A DNA stretch of 64,000 bases, from NCBI RefSeq assembly GCF_030272615.1, contig NC_081414.1:768626153-768690152 (forward strand), written 5' to 3'. Each line of letters opens with the position of its first letter. The stretch's first letter is position 1. Position numbers and translations under genes: made by a program. Positions 42,296 to 53,004 of the stretch are shown here, in pieces. The DNA comes from Cryptomeria japonica. Lineage: Eukaryota; Streptophyta; Pinopsida; Cupressales; Cupressaceae. Below the pieces are notes generated by a model, which saw nothing but the letters and a program-made list of their open reading frames with translations, was not told the DNA's origin and searched no databases.

Positions 42296-45105
42296 CTAAG
42301 TAGCCAGTTGTGTTGATGTAGTAGGCAAACCATGCGATCTAGGTGAGATTGGCAACTTTTCCAAACATAAAGGCTCCAGAGAATATTCGCCTATGCCTTG
42401 GTCTTTGATTTGCATTTTCTGTTTGAAGTCTCCCCACAAGGAGTTGGACTTTGCTGTTTGTAGATCTGATGTTAAGGATCGCTGCTTTTCTCTATTATGA
42501 GGAACCAAACTGTCTTGGGCTGCCCCCATTGCATTGCAATGTTGAAATGGATTGTGATCAGCTGATATGGAGATTTCTTGTCCATCATAAGGGAACTTGA
42601 CACACTGATGATACGTAGAAGGTACTGCTTGCATTTCATGTATCCAGGGTCGTCCTAACAAAATATTGAAGGTTAGATCTATGTCTAAGACTTGACAGAT
42701 AGTATCCTTTTGTACTGGGCCTACTTGAATAGGTAATATCATTGTTCCTTTAGAGGATCTTTCCTCATCATCATATGCTTTTATGGTAATCTTCTTGCAG
42801 GGATCAATAGATTCTTCTGAGAAGCCTAATGCATGGATAAGCTTTAAAGTACATATATTAAGTCTGGCTCCTCCATCTATTAAGACTCTTTTTACTCGGT
42901 GTTTGCAAACAGTGACTTCAATATGGAGAGGAGTATTATGCGGGTGACTCAAGGAAGTATTATCATGCTCTGAGAAGATGAGGTTATGAGGTCCTGTCAT
43001 ATGGGTGACCATGGCTTGAAATCTGTCTATATCCAGATTTTGAGGTACATTGGTTTCCAATAGCGCTTGCTCCAATATGTCCTTGTGTTTTGGTGATAGT
43101 TTCAATAATTCCAGGATAGATATCTGAGCTGGATTTTTGCATAGTTGGCTAACCAAGTCATATTGGATTTTTGGTATGGTAGTTGCAGGTGTAGTATGTC
43201 CTTTCAAGACATATTTCTGAGTTCGGGTTGTGACATTGACTGATTCATGATCATGTCGATCTCGAATGGTGATGGTATTTTCTTGATGATCTTCAGCTGA
43301 TATGTGGTTGATGGTGTTGTTGTAGATGTGATTAATACGAGCTCCACGTGTATCATCTGAGGTTGATGCTCCATCTTTGTTGTAATTTGGGAGAGGATTT
43401 TTAAAGGCTCCGTGATCACCATTTGTTTTGAGACCATCAACCGTTAAGTCACCTCGATCAATCATGTCCTGTACTATATGTTTCAACCTCATGCACTCGT
43501 TTGTTCTATGACCCTTGTTGCGATGGAAATCACAATAGTGCGAATCATTCCACCAAGGTGGTTTGATTGGGGGTTCATAATTGTTGATTGGAGGCAAAGA
43601 CAGAATCTTGTTTGCCAAAATTTCTCTGAATGCGGATTCTAATGATTGTCCCAGTGGTGTGAAGATACGCTTTTGGAAATTGTTTGTGTTGCGTGAATTG
43701 TTGTTAGGTCCTGGATTCATGTTTTTGCTTTGAGTATCGTTAGTGTTGTTTGTATTGAGTTGTCCTTGATCAGTGTTTGGTGCATATGTGTTAGCATTTG
43801 GTGCAACATTTTTGAGATTTTTCGTGTTCTGAGGATTTCCAGATAATGCAAGCACTGGTTGCTTAGATTTGGGATCATGTGATTCGTTGTTGCCTTCATT
43901 TCTATTTCGAGTCCAAAATCGAGATTTGTCAAGGTTGGTGTTGTTCTGGTTATTGTAGTTTGATGAGTTTGTTCCTTGTAGAACTTGAGTGTGCCCTTTT
44001 TGACACATGCTTCTTCCACTTGAATGCCATTTTCAATTAATTTAGCGAACGATGGTATGCATTGAAGTTTGAGTCAGTAACTCATCTCGCCGTTCAGGTT
44101 ATCGATGAAGATTTCCATTTTCTCCTTTTCAAGAATATCTCAAGGATATCTGGAGACCATGCGTCGCCAGCGCTTAAGGAATACCATGAATGTTTCGTTG
44201 TTCTTTTGTTTGGTATTGCAAACATCTAGCATGGTTATGGCATGTTGGATGTTGTAGGAATAGTGGGTTATGAATTTGTTAACCAACTCATCAAATGATC
44301 TGACAGGTGGCGAGATTTTGGATAACCATTCCATGGTTTGCCCTCCCAAGCTTCTGGGGAACAACCTCATTAAATAGGTGTCATCATGAGCAAATTCCAG
44401 GCTCAGTGTGCAAAATTCCCGAACATGATCTCGACGATCACTTTTCCCATCATATTTATCAAATTTGGGAACGTCTGAGTTTGGAGGAAAAGACACCATG
44501 TTCAAGCTTCTGTCAAATGGGTAAGGACAGATTTCGTTCAAAGAGTACCGCACTGTTGTCCCTTGTTGCATATCCTGTATTTGCCTTTGCAACATTTGCA
44601 TTTGTTGAGTAAGGGCTGCCAAAGGTATATTGTCGTGTCAAGGAAAAAGTTCTTGCCTTGTATTGGTTCTCAGCTGAAAAGGTGTGGTAAATGGTATATG
44701 TTGCTCTGGTGTTTCTAGTTCAGGTATATGCATTTCTGGTATGCGTTGTTCTAGAATGTGTTGCTCAAAGTTATGTTGTTCAGGTATGCGAGTTTCTTCT
44801 TCTCTGTGTTGTTCTTGATATGCATATTGTCGAGATCCGGTTTGAAAAATGTTTGGGTCGAAATCTTCAGGAAGTTTAACGCCTTTGCTTGTAAGCATCA
44901 ACAGATATTTTTCTTTGTCATTTTCCATGAGCTTTTCTACAAGTTTTTGGAAGGAAGGATTTTCTTGACATTCCCGAAGAAGTGCTTCAGTAATTTCAGG
45001 TTCTTCTACTGGTGGAACTTCAAACGGATTTGATAATCTGCGATTCATACTAGACTCAGCGTGTGCCTCGCTTTGTTTGTTACTTTGAGAGCGAGTAACA
45101 GACAT
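42296..45105 (-). pseudogene. Gag and protease of the Tat element
   Basis: The start is probably ATG at 45105 (MSVTRSQSNKQ). The gag core lies in 44140-44622 (PKFDKYDGKSDRRDHVREF, MEWLSKISPP). A frameshift near 44000 leads to the nucleocapsid part with a Cys/His motif (CDFHRNKGHRTNEC near 43535). The aspartic protease follows at about 42890 (VLIDGGARLNIC with D-G-G, and ILLGRPWIH as flap/second motif). Stops at 44638, 44140 and 44074 are all TGA in codons where Arg is expected. TAG at 42296 separates the protease from the G-patch in the same frame and fits CAG>TAG. A repeated E(T/H)-PEQHI pattern lies at the end of the N-terminal part. Confidence 0.88.
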
Positions 45106-45984
45106 TTTAGTAGAAACTTTCAGTGATGAAAGGGACAAAAGCCTCTTCAATGTGTCGCTCGGGTGTTGGTGGTTCTGGTCGAGATGTGTTATATGTGATG
45201 CACTCGTCGGGTAAGAATGTTGGATTGATCTTTCCGCTGCGGTTTATGGTTTGATTAAAAGCAGACTTTTGACAGTATGCTCTTGTTTTCAAAGGTTCTT
45301 TGTCAAATTCGCTAGATTTGTTTTGGATATAATGTTTGACGTGATGAAGGAATACCCGATGGGATTTGAAGAGTTGACGATTGATGTATAAAAACTTATT
45401 TCTTTTGATGAATTTGGAAAAACTAGGTTGTTGTTTCTTCAACGTGATGTTACGATAGAGGTTCTTTCTTCTCAGAATAAGGGGATTAGTCATGCATGAG
45501 TGATCAATAGTTTTCTTTGATTGGTTTGGATTCAGTTGATTCTTATTTTTGAAAATTTTCAAATCTTACTTTATCAAAGTGAAGGTTTAGATGTCCCTTC
45601 ACGACAAAGCGTGTCAAATGATATGGATAAAAAGCTTCCTGATCTGGAAACTGGATTTGACAATTTGAGAATTTTAAACAAGTGTTTTGAGATAGAAATC
45701 TGTAAGATGGTAAAGGATTCTGTTGATACTGATGATGAAATTTCTGGATTATGATAGGAGAGATGTCCTCTATTGTACAATTTGTTTAGGATTCTTACAA
45801 ATTTTGTTTTGACACAAATTGAGCTCAAGAAATAGTTTTAGTGGTTTGTTTATCACTCTGGTTTGATGAAAAATGGTTTTTTGATGAAAAAGGCTTCTAA
45901 AAATATTTTTGAAATTTTCAAAATTTTCTCGGTTTTGCTCTCTGTTTTCCTGGTTTGGATCACGCACTAGAACAGAGTCTACAT

Positions 45985-46490
45985 GCACTACTCAATTTTT
46001 TTGATGCGCTAAAAGAATAAGCACATGCGCTAAGCTGCCCCTAGATACGCGCTAAAGTTTGGACTTTCTGAAATGGTGATCTAACAGTTGAAAAGTTTAT
46101 GCACTATCTTGGGTTTTCGACGCGCTAACTGTTCGACTTTATGCGCTAAAATTTGGTTTCCACGCGCTAAGCTGTTTCTTTCACGCGCTAAAATTAAGGC
46201 TGTTTGAAAATTGTTGTTGAATTTGTTTGGAAAAGCTACGCGCTATACTGGGCCTGTCACGTGCTAACTGTTTGACTTTATGCGCTAATTCTTGGTTCCT
46301 ACGCGTTGAGATGTTGCTTCCACGCGCTAGACTGTTGTTGGGATACGCTAAAGGACTTTGCACTATTTTGTCTTAGCTGAAAACGCTACTGTTTTAGCCT
46401 AACGCGCTAACTTGAGGTTTGGATGCGCTAAAAAAAATATCCCACATGCTAAAAGGTTGCTCTTATGCGCTAGACTGCGTTGATTTTTCT
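45985..46490 (-). repeat. GCGCTA array, inner copy, in the Tat leader
   Basis: About 18 copies of (T/C)(A/G)CGCGCTAA(A/C) or ATGCGCTAA-type words at 15-35 bp intervals. Read on the minus strand they are TTAGCGCAT, the same word and sense as in the PMD intron. Confidence 0.88.
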
Positions 46491-47639
46491 TTTGTTTCGG
46501 TTTTTGTTGATTTTGAAAGTTTTTGTGGATTTTTCAAGCTTGATGGATGATTTTCTGAAATAATAAATGCAAGCACGGCACAAAAAGTACAACCATTTTG
46601 CCTAATCTAACAAAAAGTGTATGTTTTTGCGAGGATGTGTTCAAATCCCCAATGTTTTAACAGGTTGTGATACAATTAAGACACTTCAAAAAGACTGTTT
46701 AGTCAAGGGTCATAAATAACATCATAGCCCACTAGTCTCGATACTCCGTCAGCTCAAACAGTCATGTCACCCCCTAGAGGGCGCCCGTTTTTTTGCCTTT
46801 TGCCAAAAATTAACCCAAAGTGAATTGCTTCAGAGTTGAGTAGTTATCTTGGGAGATATATGGTGAGTAATCTTGGGGGTGGATTCTTCCCCACCCTTGC
46901 ACTATGATGTTATAAATGTCTGGTTACTGACTCGGCTCAAAGTTTCTATTTCTATGGTTCGTAATCAGGCTTCCTGTTCGGCCGTCAGTGATAAACTCCC
47001 TCAGGAGACTTCCCAACCTTTAAAACAAAGGCTTTACGTATCTCAAGGATACTGGGGGAAGGCTAATCACTGCGCGCAACCGTTGAAAAGGACTTTCATC
47101 ACTTTTCACATTTGATTATAGTGGGTTGGAATTCTTGGCGTCAAAGTCGTTCCCCACTTAGGTCGTTCCTTTCACACCGGCCATAAATGGCTTTAAGAGT
47201 TGATTGCAACTCCTCGGGAAGGCAGGCCTGCTAAAGGTTTTAATGCTTGAATTACTGAAAGCTGTAAGAGTGGTCTAGATTTTTGATCACCCAGTTAAGG
47301 GGAGAGCATATTCCTTCCACTTTCGAGACAAAGCAATCAATTGGGTTTGTTTTAACCTTTCAAATCAGTGATTTGTTAAAATCTAGGCGGAGATGTTGCT
47401 CCACAAAAACATGGTGTTCATTTTACCTTAAAAGAATGATTTTCTGATCTATGGAAAAGAAATGGTCAACAAAGCAAATTTTTTATTTTGCGGTCAACAA
47501 AAGAAATCATTTTTGAAATAAAATTCCCCGCTCTACCTGCAAGAAACCGTTAGAATCCTGCAAACAAAAGAAAAAAAGAAAATGTTAGATGATCTGGGGG
47601 ACTTTTACAAGCCTAAAATTTCAGTTCGGTTACAATAAA

Positions 47640-48095
47640 ATTTTAATCCTCTGTCTGCAATGCGCTACAGAATGGACTGCACGCGCTATAATAAAAACTA
47701 GATGCGCTAAAATGATGTTCCTCTGCACTATATTGTTGCTTGGATGCAATAATCTGTTTGCTGGAAGCGCTGTTCTGTCCCTTTTCTTTCTCCTGCGCTC
47801 AGGCCTGCAGGAAAATTTGAAATATGATGCACTAACTTTTGAGTTTCACGTGCTGGATGATGGACTATAAGCGCTGAACTGTGAGCTGGATGCGCCAATA
47901 TGTTAACTTCATGCGCTATTCTGTGTTTTTCCCGCGTTGAGACCTACAGGAAAATTTTAGAGGGTGTCATGCGCTAAAGAAAGGTTTTCACGCGCTAAAG
48001 TATGGCTCCCACGTGCTAAACAATGAGCGGGATGCGCTAGACTGTTAACCGGATGCACTATGGAATGTTTCCGACGCGCCGATTCCTATTTCCCA
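47640..48095 (-). repeat. GCGCTA array, outer copy, in the Tat leader
   Basis: About 16 copies of ATGCGCTA, CACGCGCTAAA and variants between 47640 and 48095, close to the PBS. Confidence 0.88.
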
Positions 48096-48148
48096 CGGAC
48101 CTGCAAAAGTCATTAATTTGAAAAACCGATTTGTTATTTGGGGTCGGG

Positions 48149-48167
48149 CCCCACGGTGGGCACCAGA
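48149..48167 (-). other. Primer-binding site of the Tat element
   Basis: On the minus strand TGGTGCCCACCGTGGGGCC begins two to three bases inside the 5' LTR. The TGG start fits pairing with a tRNA CCA end. I did not assign the tRNA. Confidence 0.65.
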
Positions 48168-48169
48168 AA

Positions 48170-49643
48170 TGTATGCGGGAAAAGTGGGCTGGTAGAACTT
48201 AATATGTGAAAATTTGGTTAAATACTAGTCCACACACACACATAGGACTTCTTGGTGCAAGCTATGGAGTAACATAGTATTACTCAGCTTCCCAAGGTAG
48301 GTCCCATGGTTCTCTATCTCACAATGTCCCTCAAACCAATGTTTTTGCTCTCAGATCACTGAGCAAAATGGTTTAAGGATGGCAAATGCAAGAACGAGGG
48401 ATGCTCTGATAGATTTTTAGAATGAAATATGTTATAAGCTATGTATGATTTTAAAATGCAATAAACTAAATGATAAGATGACAAGATTAGTATGAATACT
48501 ATCCTAGCATACTATATTTAGTCTATGATTAAACTAAAATGATAAAAAAATTATTCTAAACATGCATATTAGTCTACTTCCTGATCTAAAAGAGACTAAA
48601 TGAGGAGCATATATGAAATGAGAAAGCTTGAAAGAATTTGAGCATAAGTGTAATGCTTCAAATTTGAAAGATGATTTTTAAGAATGGAGGAATGAGAGCT
48701 CTATTTATAGCAAAAACAGGGCAATGGATGGTCAGGATTGAATAGTTTAATCAAGGGTTGAGTTTGAAAGTTGGGGATCCATGTGCACAATTGACACCAA
48801 TGAAATGGTGACAAGTGTCAATATAGGATTGGGTTGAGAGAAGGGGTTGGTGGCATTAAAGGCCTGAGAAGACCTCATGGTTATCTAAAGGCTAAGGGTC
48901 AAGTCTAAGTTAGGCTTACCCACTGGATTAAGAGTTAATCCAAGGATAAACCTTTGTGCAAATGATTAAGAGATAATCATGGTCAAAGCATTAATGGCCT
49001 GATGAGACATTTGGGTTGGGTAGAGGTTGAGTCAAAACAAATGTTTTAACCAATGTAGGAGGGTTTGAGTTAACCATTAATGGTTATTGGAGACTTTGGG
49101 GATTAAGTGGTTGAAGGTTGAAAGCCTTCAATGGTTATCAAAGACTTTGAGCCATTTAGTGGTTGAAGGTTGAAAGCCTTTAATGGTTATCAAAGACTTT
49201 GATGGTTTGAGAAGTGAATTCCCTTTGCTTAGGGATGTGACAAAGTTTAGAGGAGGGTTAGGTTAATTAGAAGTGATTAGAAGATTCTAGAAGGGATTAG
49301 AAAGGGGTTTGGGATTTTGCAAGTGGATGAAGGGATAACAGGATTTAATTGAAATAATTTAATTCAATTTGGTTGCCATTTGGGGAAATTAAATAAATTA
49401 GATTTATTCAATTTAGGATAACTATTTAATTAAATTTGAATTTAATTAAAAGTGGATAGGGGGGGTTTAATTGAATAAAATGATTTATTCATTAAATGGT
49501 ATAGTGAATTTATTTAAATAAATTGAGTAATTTATTTAATTAAATAGAGGAATGTGGATAATTTAATTAAATTGGATTTAATCAAATAGAGAAATGAACA
49601 TAAAATATTCATTTAGGAATATGGTCATTTTTATACGTCTACA
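48170..49643 (-). repeat. 5' LTR of the Tat element
   Basis: Direct copy of 31340-32812. Differences from that copy are almost all transitions. Confidence 0.95.
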
Positions 49644-49733
49644 ATTACCCTACGCATGGTCCTATTTCCCCCCCCCCACTTGATCGAACGCTCAGGGTCA
49701 TACCCTACCGGCGTCGTCCCTTGAGCGCTAAAA
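49644..49733. repeat. Continuation of the ~360-bp tandem repeat
   Basis: Directly after the Tat element the target duplication ATTAC is followed by CCTACGCATGGTCC, a C run, CGAACGCTCAGGGTCATACC and GTCGTCCCTTGAGCGC. That is the expected next part of the unit interrupted at 31339. It stops abruptly near 49730. Confidence 0.88.
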
Positions 49734-50624
49734 TTATATATAAAAAAGCATTACACTACAGACACATAATGATCATGAATATTTCTATGTATTGTATACA
49801 CATAATTACCATTACACTTGCATGTGACATCCATGAAGAGATATGCAAACATGATTTTTTTTTTCATTATCAATACAACTACACCAATGTACTCATGTAT
49901 AGATACATGGACATTATCATGAATATAACTAAACCAATTTGCTCATGGATATTGTATATCATCATAACAATATTACATCAATTCACATCCATATACAAAT
50001 ACAACATCCCACTTCATCTGCATCAGACATCCTCATGTCCTAAGAGAAAAGCTTGCGTACAACAATGCCTGTATATAAATGAAGACCAAAATAAGTAACC
50101 TTTTTATGCGGAATGAATGTACTACAGGAAACAAATTATAACACTTAATACAAATTAGTTTGGCAAATTATAAATAGATCATTTCAAACATTTTTAAGAC
50201 ACACAAGATTGTATAATTACGAAACTTACAAGTTTCTCTGCAAAGTATACAAGCATAACTTTGAAGAAAGACGCATGTTGATTAAAGCCCTTCTCACTGC
50301 ATTTCTCTACATGGTTGAAGACGATGGTAGATATGGTCATTTATAAATAGCAATACATTCACTTGACTTAATGTTATGCACAAAATTTTATCTCATTAAT
50401 GCACAAAAGAATATGTACCATCACCAAGAGAGGGTCTTGTCAATGGCGAATGATCTAGCATGAACCTGTATATCATCAAAAATCATAATGTGATGTACTA
50501 TTGTATATCATCAATAAAGACCTGCATGAGCATAAAGGTTTTGCAATAATTATATCATCAAAAATTGTCAGATAGTGTTCTCTAATAACAAAAATTGTAA
50601 AGCTCATCAAATGCATGATAATAA
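49734..50624. other. AT-rich left flank of the candidate transposon, no gene supported
   Basis: The host tandem repeat ends abruptly near 49730 and a different AT-rich sequence begins. It could be the left edge of the candidate two-gene transposon. No inverted copy of this edge was recognised on the right side. The 125-codon frame here is Ile/Tyr/His-rich and looks fortuitous. Confidence 0.35.
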
Positions 50625-52680
50625 GTGTCCTAAGGGGTCATATGTGGTTAGACCCACATATGACCCCTTATAAAATCCTATAACCACATATGACCCCTTA
50701 TAAAATCCTAGTGTGAACGACATACCCCTTAGCCCATCACATAGCGTCTTAAGGGGTCATATGTGGTCCTAAGGGGCCACGCATGCATTGACACATGCGT
50801 GACACCTTAGTAGGTCACATAGGACCCCTTATAACATCCTACTATACATATGACATTCCCCTTAGGATCACATAGTGTCATAAGGGGTCATATGTGGTTC
50901 TGAGGGGTCATGCATTTGTTATAACATATGCATGACCCCTTATAAAATCCTAGTGTGAACGACATACCCCTTAGTCCATCACATAGTGTCTTAAGGGGTC
51001 CTATGTTGTCCTAAGGGGTCACGCATGCATTAACACATGTGTGACCCCTTAGTAGGTCACATATGACCCCTTATAACATCCTACTATACATATGACATTC
51101 CCCTTAGGATCATATAGTGTCCTAAGGGGTCATATGTGGTTAGACCCACATATGACCCCTTATAAAATCCTATAACCACATATGACCCCTTATAAAATCC
51201 TAGTGTGAACGACATACCCTTTAGTTCATCACATAGCGTCTTAAGGGTCGTATGTGGTCCTAGGGGCCACGCATGCATTGACACATACGTGACCCCTTAG
51301 TAGGTCACATATGACCCCTAATAACATCCTACTTTACATATGACATTTCCTATGTGTCCTAAGGGGTTGAATATGTGGTCCTAAGGGCTCACGCATGCAT
51401 TAACACATGCATGACCCCTTATAGAATCCTAGTGTGAACGACATACCCCTTAGTCCATCACATACTATCTTAAGGGGTCGTATGTGGTCCTAAGGGGTCA
51501 ACATGCATTAACACATGCGTGACCCCTTATAACATCCTATTGTACATATGACATTCCCCTTAGGATCATATAGTGTCCTAAGGGGTCATATGTGGTTAGA
51601 CCCACATATGACCCCTTATAAAATCCTATAACCACATATGACCCCTTATAAAATCCTAGTGTGAATGACATACCCTTTAGTTCATCACATAGCGTCTTAA
51701 GGGTCGTATGTGGTCCTAGGGGCCACGCATGCATTGACACATACGTGACCCCTTAGTAGGTCACATATGACCCCTAATAACATCCTACTGTACATATGAC
51801 ATTTCCTATGTGTCCTAAGGGGTTGAATATGTGGTCCTAAGGGCTCACACATGCATTAACACATGCGTGACCCCTTATAGAGTCCTAGTGTGAACGACAT
51901 ACCCCTTAGTCCATCACATACTATCTTAAGGGGTCATATGTGGTCCTAAGGGGTCAACATGCATTAACACATGTGTGACCCCCTTATAACATCCTACTGT
52001 ACATATGACATTCCCCTTAGGATCATATAGTGTCCTAAGGGGTCATATGTGGTTAGACCCACATATGACCCCTTATAAAATCCTATAACCACATATGACC
52101 CCTTATAAAATCCTAGTGTGAACGACATACCCCTTAGTTCATCACATAGCGTCTTAAGGGGTCATATGTGGTCCTAGGGGGCCACGCATGCATTGACACA
52201 TACGTGACCCCTTAGTAGGTCACATATGACCCCTAATAACATCCTACTGTACATATGAAATTTCCTATGTGTCCTAAGGGGTTGAATATGTGGTCCTAAG
52301 GGCTCACGCATGCATTAACACATGCGTGACCCCTTATAGAATCCTAGTGTGAACGACATACCCCTTAGTCCATCACATACTATCTTAAGGGGTCGTATGT
52401 GGTCCTAAGGGGTCAACATGCATTAACACATGCATGACCCCTTATAACATCCTACTATACATATGACATTCCCCTTAGGATCATATAGTGTCCTAAGGGG
52501 TCATATGTGGTTAGACCCACATATGACCCCTTATAACATCCTACTATACATATGACATTCCCCTTAGGATCATATAGTGTCCTAAGGGGTCATATGTGGT
52601 TAGACCCACATATGACCCCTTATAACATCCTACTGTACATATGACATTCCCCGTAGGATAATATAGTGTCCTAACATACA
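50625..52680. repeat. Palindrome-rich satellite array (AAGGGGTCATATGTGG family)
   Basis: The block is built from TAAGGGGTCATATGTGG and its complement CCACATATGACCCCTTA, plus CACGCATGCATTGACACATGCGTG, AACGACATACCCCTTAG and ATCCTACTGTACATATGACATT. At 50631-50670 a 17-bp arm is followed after 6 bases by its exact complement. The same hairpin recurs near 51124, 51580, 52035, 52495 and 52585. A higher-order period of about 455 bp is clear between 51070 and 52480. The array ends about 320 bp upstream of the plus-strand gene. Confidence 0.92.
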
Positions 52681-52769
52681 TATGACGTGTTAGATCTCTC
52701 TATTCTTGAATTTTTTATGTATGTCAAAGATTTAAATATGTACATGTACATTAGATCTCTCTATCTCTC

Positions 52770-52965
52770 TGAAATATATGAACTCTCTCTCTCTCTCACT
52801 GAAATATTTGAAATTTTTACATGTATTTTTTTAAAATGAAAATGATCTCTCTCTCTCTCTGTCATGAAGATTTATATGTACATAATCTCTCTCTCTCTCT
52901 CTCTCTCTCTCATGAAAATGATCTCTCTCTCTCTCTCTCATGAAAATGATTTCTCTCTCTGTGCT
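52770..52965. repeat. (CT)n microsatellite cluster
   Basis: Four or more CT runs (for example near 52786, 52849, 52888 and 52922) are separated by short ATGAAAATGAT-type words. They lie in the probable leader of the gene starting at 53005. Confidence 0.92.
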
Positions 52966-53004
52966 TACGTATTTATTTTAACTTTATGACATGTACCTAG
53001 ATAG

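Larger units (their letters stand above)
45106..48148 (-). other. Long 5' leader of the Tat element
   Basis: About 3 kb between the PBS and gag. It contains two GCGCTA arrays and no recognised domain. A weak 150-codon frame at 45107-45562 is basic and low-complexity and is not called a gene. Confidence 0.6.
31340..49643 (-). mobile_element. Tat-lineage Ty3/gypsy LTR retrotransposon with antisense PMD gene
   Basis: An 18.3-kb element bounded by 1,473- and 1,474-bp LTRs that start TGTATGCGGG and end ACGTCTACA. The TSD ATTAC lies at 31335-31339 and 49644-49648. It interrupts a tandem array whose next unit continues on the far side. Read on the minus strand: 5' LTR, PBS, ~3-kb leader with GCGCTA arrays, gag, protease, G-patch, acidic linker, RT, RNase H, a second RNase-HI-like domain, integrase, then an opposite-strand gene, PPT and 3' LTR. 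The double RNase H and the extra antisense gene between integrase and 3' LTR point to the Tat lineage. All coding regions have stops or shifts, so the copy is non-autonomous now. The LTRs differ by only about 15 bases (~1%). Confidence 0.93.

Noticed and set aside
45107-45562. A 151-codon minus-strand frame upstream of gag as a separate gene
   Set aside because: Basic, low-complexity leader sequence of the Tat element with no domain. It overlaps the more plausible gag start.
49721-50098. A 125-codon plus-strand frame at the left edge of the candidate transposon
   Set aside because: Composition is dominated by Ile, Tyr and His from AT-rich DNA. No start context or homologous motif is visible.
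51084-51740. Two nearly identical 66-67 codon frames on the minus strand
   Set aside because: They are the same segment of the ~455-bp satellite period and consist of its palindromic words.
50625-52680. A CRISPR array, because short repeats alternate with spacers
   Set aside because: The spacers are themselves repeated, the period is ~455 bp, and the sequence is plant nuclear DNA.
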